DNA of 8,577 bases, taken from assembly GCA_016280485.1 (NCBI GenBank), contig JAEEGU010000037.1, positions 1 through 8,577 on the forward strand, given 5' to 3'. Positions 6,866-8,577 of the stretch are shown here, in pieces. Under the pieces are notes generated by a model, which saw nothing but the letters and a program-made list of their open reading frames with translations, did not search any database and was not told the origin of the DNA. Both the position numbers and the translations under genes were made by a program. This DNA comes from Bacillota bacterium (GTDB taxonomy: Bacteria; Bacillota; Clostridia; Peptostreptococcales; Anaerovoracaceae). Positions within the stretch are counted from its first letter, which is position 1. Each line of letters opens with the position of its first letter.

Positions 6866-7220
6866 ATAGAGCGGCAAGGGGCATGCAAATAAAGGACTGG
6901 ACAAGCACTTTGAAAAGGTCAATGTATTGCTAAGAGAGCAAAAACACGCTCCTTAGCAATAGAAAACCCTGCTTGTTACCGCTCTAGAACCCCCAAAAAG
7001 GGCAGATATATTGCTAAGAGCGCAAAAATGACTCCCTTAGCAATAGAATTCACGGGGGTTGCGCCTGAAATCCCCGGTAAAAGGGAAAAATCTATTGCTA
7101 AGAGAGCAAAAATGATTCCCTTAGCAATAGAGCAGCAATTTTTATGTGCTAAAAAGCAGAGGGAACTGCTTAAATGTATTGCTAAGAGCGCAAAAACATG
7201 TCTGTTAGCAATAAAGTGGT
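6866..7220 (+). ncRNA. Candidate structured RNA or leader made of four hairpin modules
   Basis: Transcription from the promoter at 6832-6859 would carry all four hairpins. Sequences outside each hairpin can also pair, giving each an outer helix. Copy 1: TAGAGCGG (6867-6874) with CCGCTCTA (6979-6986), continued by CAAG (6875-6878) with CTTG (6972-6975). Copy 2: AACCCCC (6988-6994) with GGGGGTT (7054-7060). Copy 3: AAAAAT (7086-7091) with ATTTTT (7138-7143). Copy 4: ACTGCTT (7165-7171) with AAGTGGT (7214-7220), which needs two G-U wobbles. A competing hairpin AAGCAG/CTGCTT lies at 7154-7171. No terminator separates it from the gene at 7282, so it may be a leader of about 415 nt or be cut from the message. 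I do not recognise it as a known RNA family. Confidence 0.5.
6925..7213 (+). repeat. Array of four 37-nt hairpin repeats at exact 84-bp spacing
   Basis: Copies lie at 6925-6961, 7009-7045, 7093-7129 and 7177-7213. Each begins TATTGCTAAGAG[AC]GCAAAAA and ends [CG]TTAGCAATA, so the outer 10 nt of both ends form an inverted repeat (copy 4 has one mismatch). The 7 nt ahead of the right arm vary: CACGCTC, TGACTCC, TGATTCC, CATGTCT. The three spacers (6962-7008, 7046-7092, 7130-7176) are all exactly 47 nt, yet show little similarity beyond starting with GA. In copy 1 the stem extends through GAGC/GCTC past a bulged A; in copy 3 it extends outward by TC/GA to 12 bp. It is not a normal CRISPR array: repeats vary internally, spacers pair with each other and no cas gene is present. 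Its role is unknown. Confidence 0.93.
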
Positions 7221-7281
7221 ATTGGCGAGAGTTATTTATGAGGAGATTATGAGGTTATTCAAGAAAAAAGGAGGATAACAA

Positions 7282-8082
7282 ATGGTGAATCTAATTAAAA
7301 TTGCAAAAGCAAGACAGAAAATGCTTAAAAATGCGCTTCGCATCGCAGAAAAAGAGGCAAAGACTTTTCCGGAGGGCAGGCTCCGAGTTTCAAAAGCAGG
7401 TAAGCAGCTACGTTATTTCAAAGTAACTAAATCCAAGGATTCGTCAGGGGAATATATCCCGGTCGATAACAGAAAGCTTGTGAAAGAACTTGCTCAAAAG
7501 GAGTACAACTCGCAATTTCGTAAGCTTGCTGTCGGTGAATATGAACGCCTTGAAAAGTTTATAAGAAAAGAAGAAACAAAAAATGCAAATCTCGCTTTTT
7601 CAAAGCTTTCGCCAACCAGAAAAGCCCTGGTGGAGCCGTATATATTAACGGATGAAATGTATGCGCGAATGTGGCAGGATGAATATGGTGGGGGGAATGG
7701 TCTTTTCCCGGAGGACAAGAGATTTGCGACAAAGCGCGGGGAAAAGGTGCGCTCAAAATCCGAAGCAATCTTGGCGGATATGTTTTATGATTTTGGGATT
7801 CCGTATCACTATGAAAAACCGCTGGTTCTAAACAGCGGGAGAACCAAATACCCGGATTTTACCTTGCTCAATATTGAAACCCGCGAAGAAATCTATTGGG
7901 AGCACCTCGGGATGCTGGACGATTACGATTACCGCGTTGACAATCTAAAGAAGCTCAACGAGTATCGAGAAAACGGAGTGTTTTCACCTAAAAACCTGAT
8001 AGTCACATGTGAAATCCCTGAAGTTCCACTGGATATAAGCGGAATCAGGACAATGGTAAGCGAGCTTTTCCCGGTAGCATAA
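7282..8082 (+). CDS. PD-(D/E)XK nuclease-like protein of unknown role
   Basis: A 266-residue soluble protein with no signal or membrane segment. Residues 1-110 are rich in Lys, Arg and Glu and look helical. Residues 155-240 carry a pattern typical of restriction-endonuclease-like folds: RSKSEAILADMFYDFGIPYHYE (Glu161 on the first helix), KYPDFTLL (Asp192), and IYWEHLGM (Glu207, with H-L-G after it). The usual Lys of (D/E)-x-K is not in place; Lys159 or Lys190 might substitute, or the site may be altered. Such domains cut or bind nucleic acid. The start is clear: AAGGAGG at 7268-7274, 7 nt before ATG. It follows the 84-bp hairpin array on the same transcript and ends at a bidirectional terminator, so array plus gene form a self-contained unit. 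Base composition is A+T-richer than the aldehyde dehydrogenase gene, compatible with transfer. Fold assignment is likely; cutting activity and target are not known. Confidence 0.75.
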   Translation: MVNLIKIAKARQKMLKNALRIAEKEAKTFPEGRLRVSKAGKQLRYFKVTKSKDSSGEYIPVDNRKLVKELAQKEYNSQFRKLAVGEYERLEKFIRKEETKNANLAFSKLSPTRKALVEPYILTDEMYARMWQDEYGGGNGLFPEDKRFATKRGEKVRSKSEAILADMFYDFGIPYHYEKPLVLNSGRTKYPDFTLLNIETREEIYWEHLGMLDDYDYRVDNLKKLNEYRENGVFSPKNLIVTCEIPEVPLDISGIRTMVSELFPVA

Positions 8083-8123
8083 CTTTAAGTGGCCCGGGTG
8101 GGGAAGATAATTACAACTAAAGT

Positions 8124-8159
8124 AAAAGGCGAGTTCTCTTAAAAAGAGCTCGCCTTTTT
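8124..8159. terminator. Bidirectional terminator between convergent genes
   Basis: AAAAGGCGAG (8124-8133) pairs with CTCGCCTTTT (8149-8158), and CTCTT (8136-8140) pairs with AAGAG (8144-8148) around an AAA loop. T-runs lie 3' on both strands. It serves the nuclease-like gene on the plus strand and the dipeptidase gene on the minus strand. Confidence 0.9.
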
Positions 8160-8182
8160 ACTGTATTTCTCGGGTGATTCAT

Positions 8183-8577
8183 TTACAAGCACTCACGCAT
8201 AATGCGGAGCGTATTCTTGTAGCAGATTTTTTCAAGATCGTCTGCGCTATACTTCTTTTCAAGCGCATCCGTCAAAAGTCCCATCATGCCGTAGTTTGCA
8301 ACCTCGAGCGGGCATATGATTCCGTCATAGTCAGTACCGATACCCACACTTTCAATACCGGCTTTGTCCACCATGTAGTCGATATTCTTTACGATATCCG
8401 CGACATCGGTGTGCGAATCGACTCCCGTGAGGAACTCCGAGTCAAAGTTTACACCAACAACGCCGCCTTTTTCGCCGAGAGTTTTGAGCTGGTCGTCCGT
8501 CAGATTGCGGGACACGTTGCTGAGTGCTCTTGCGCAGGAATGTGAAGCTACGAAAGGCTTTTTGCTGTAGCGGGCCA
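8183..8577 (-). CDS. Membrane dipeptidase (peptidase M19 family), C-terminal part
   Basis: The last 131 residues of an M19 dipeptidase on the minus strand; the gene runs off the right edge of the window. The visible protein begins ARYSKKPFVASHSCARALSNVSRNLTDDQL, which follows the M19 pattern [PS]-[FV]-[IV]-x-SHS-x-A-R, with the His of ASHS as a metal or substrate ligand. GGVVGVNF and GIESVGIGTDYDG follow, the Asp of GTDYDG being the conserved active-site Asp, and the end NTLRIMRECL matches the family C-terminus. M19 enzymes are zinc metallopeptidases that hydrolyse dipeptides, including some with a D-residue at the C-terminal side. Cys replaces the more usual Asn or Ser in SHSxAR. The reading frame stays open from the window edge to the TAA at 8183-8185, so an internal GTG at 8513-8515 is not the start. 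The gene converges on the nuclease-like gene and shares its terminator. Confidence 0.95.
   Translation of the reverse strand, partial: ARYSKKPFVASHSCARALSNVSRNLTDDQLKTLGEKGGVVGVNFDSEFLTGVDSHTDVADIVKNIDYMVDKAGIESVGIGTDYDGIICPLEVANYGMMGLLTDALEKKYSADDLEKICYKNTLRIMRECL

Noticed and set aside
6925..7213. A classical CRISPR array
   Set aside because: Spacing is regular, but repeats differ from copy to copy in their centre, spacers pair with one another, only four copies exist, and no cas gene is in the window.
6866..7281. T-box or other known riboswitch leader
   Set aside because: No T-box sequence, specifier loop or terminator/antiterminator pair is visible, and the regular tandem hairpins fit no riboswitch class I know.
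8174..8545. Plus-strand reading frame of 123 codons opposite the dipeptidase
   Set aside because: It is the complement of a clear M19 dipeptidase sequence on the minus strand and resembles no family.

Overview
The window looks like a chromosomal segment of an anaerobic Clostridia-type Firmicute. The evidence is strong AGGAGG-type ribosome binding sites, sigma-A style promoters with extended -10 boxes, a lipoprotein signal, a thiolase end, and intergenic palindromic repeats of the kind common in gut Clostridia. A finer placement is not justified from sequence alone. Base composition is mixed. The membrane glycosyltransferase and aldehyde dehydrogenase genes are richer in G+C. The lipoprotein gene, and above all the stretch from about 6781 to 7281, are A+T-richer.

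Layout, left to right. (1) The 3' end of a thiolase gene (1-198), closed by an intrinsic terminator (281-312). (2) A two-gene operon behind an extended -10 promoter (333-361): an M3-like zinc metallopeptidase lipoprotein (406-2076) overlaps by 11 bp a large STT3-family oligosaccharyltransferase-like protein (2066-4972). Together they suggest a cell-surface module that glycosylates and processes exported proteins; this is inference. (3) A short tandem repeat block (4976-5130) and a class-3-like aldehyde dehydrogenase (5157-6572). (4) Two tandem copies of a 102-bp unit, each carrying an intrinsic terminator (6602-6650 and 6705-6752). (5) The most unusual part: an A+T-rich inverted repeat with a near-consensus promoter set into it (6832-6859), then four 37-nt hairpin repeats at an exact 84-bp period (starts 6925, 7009, 7093, 7177) separated by unlike 47-nt spacers, then a strong ribosome binding site and a PD-(D/E)XK-nuclease-like gene (7282-8082). 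(6) A bidirectional terminator (8124-8159) and, convergent on the minus strand, the C-terminal part of an M19 membrane dipeptidase (8183-8577).

The hairpin array plus nuclease-like gene is the best candidate for an undescribed system. The promoter, array and gene point the same way and no terminator lies between them, so one transcript should carry a structured leader of about 415 nt followed by the nuclease message. Arms outside each hairpin can also pair with one another, and one of these pairings uses G-U wobbles. The array therefore could be a structured RNA, either a partner of the protein or a control leader. Because 84 bp is eight B-DNA turns, it could instead be a helically phased set of DNA binding palindromes. 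Because 84 is 28 codons, a repetitive reading frame also runs through it. These alternatives are kept apart in the findings.
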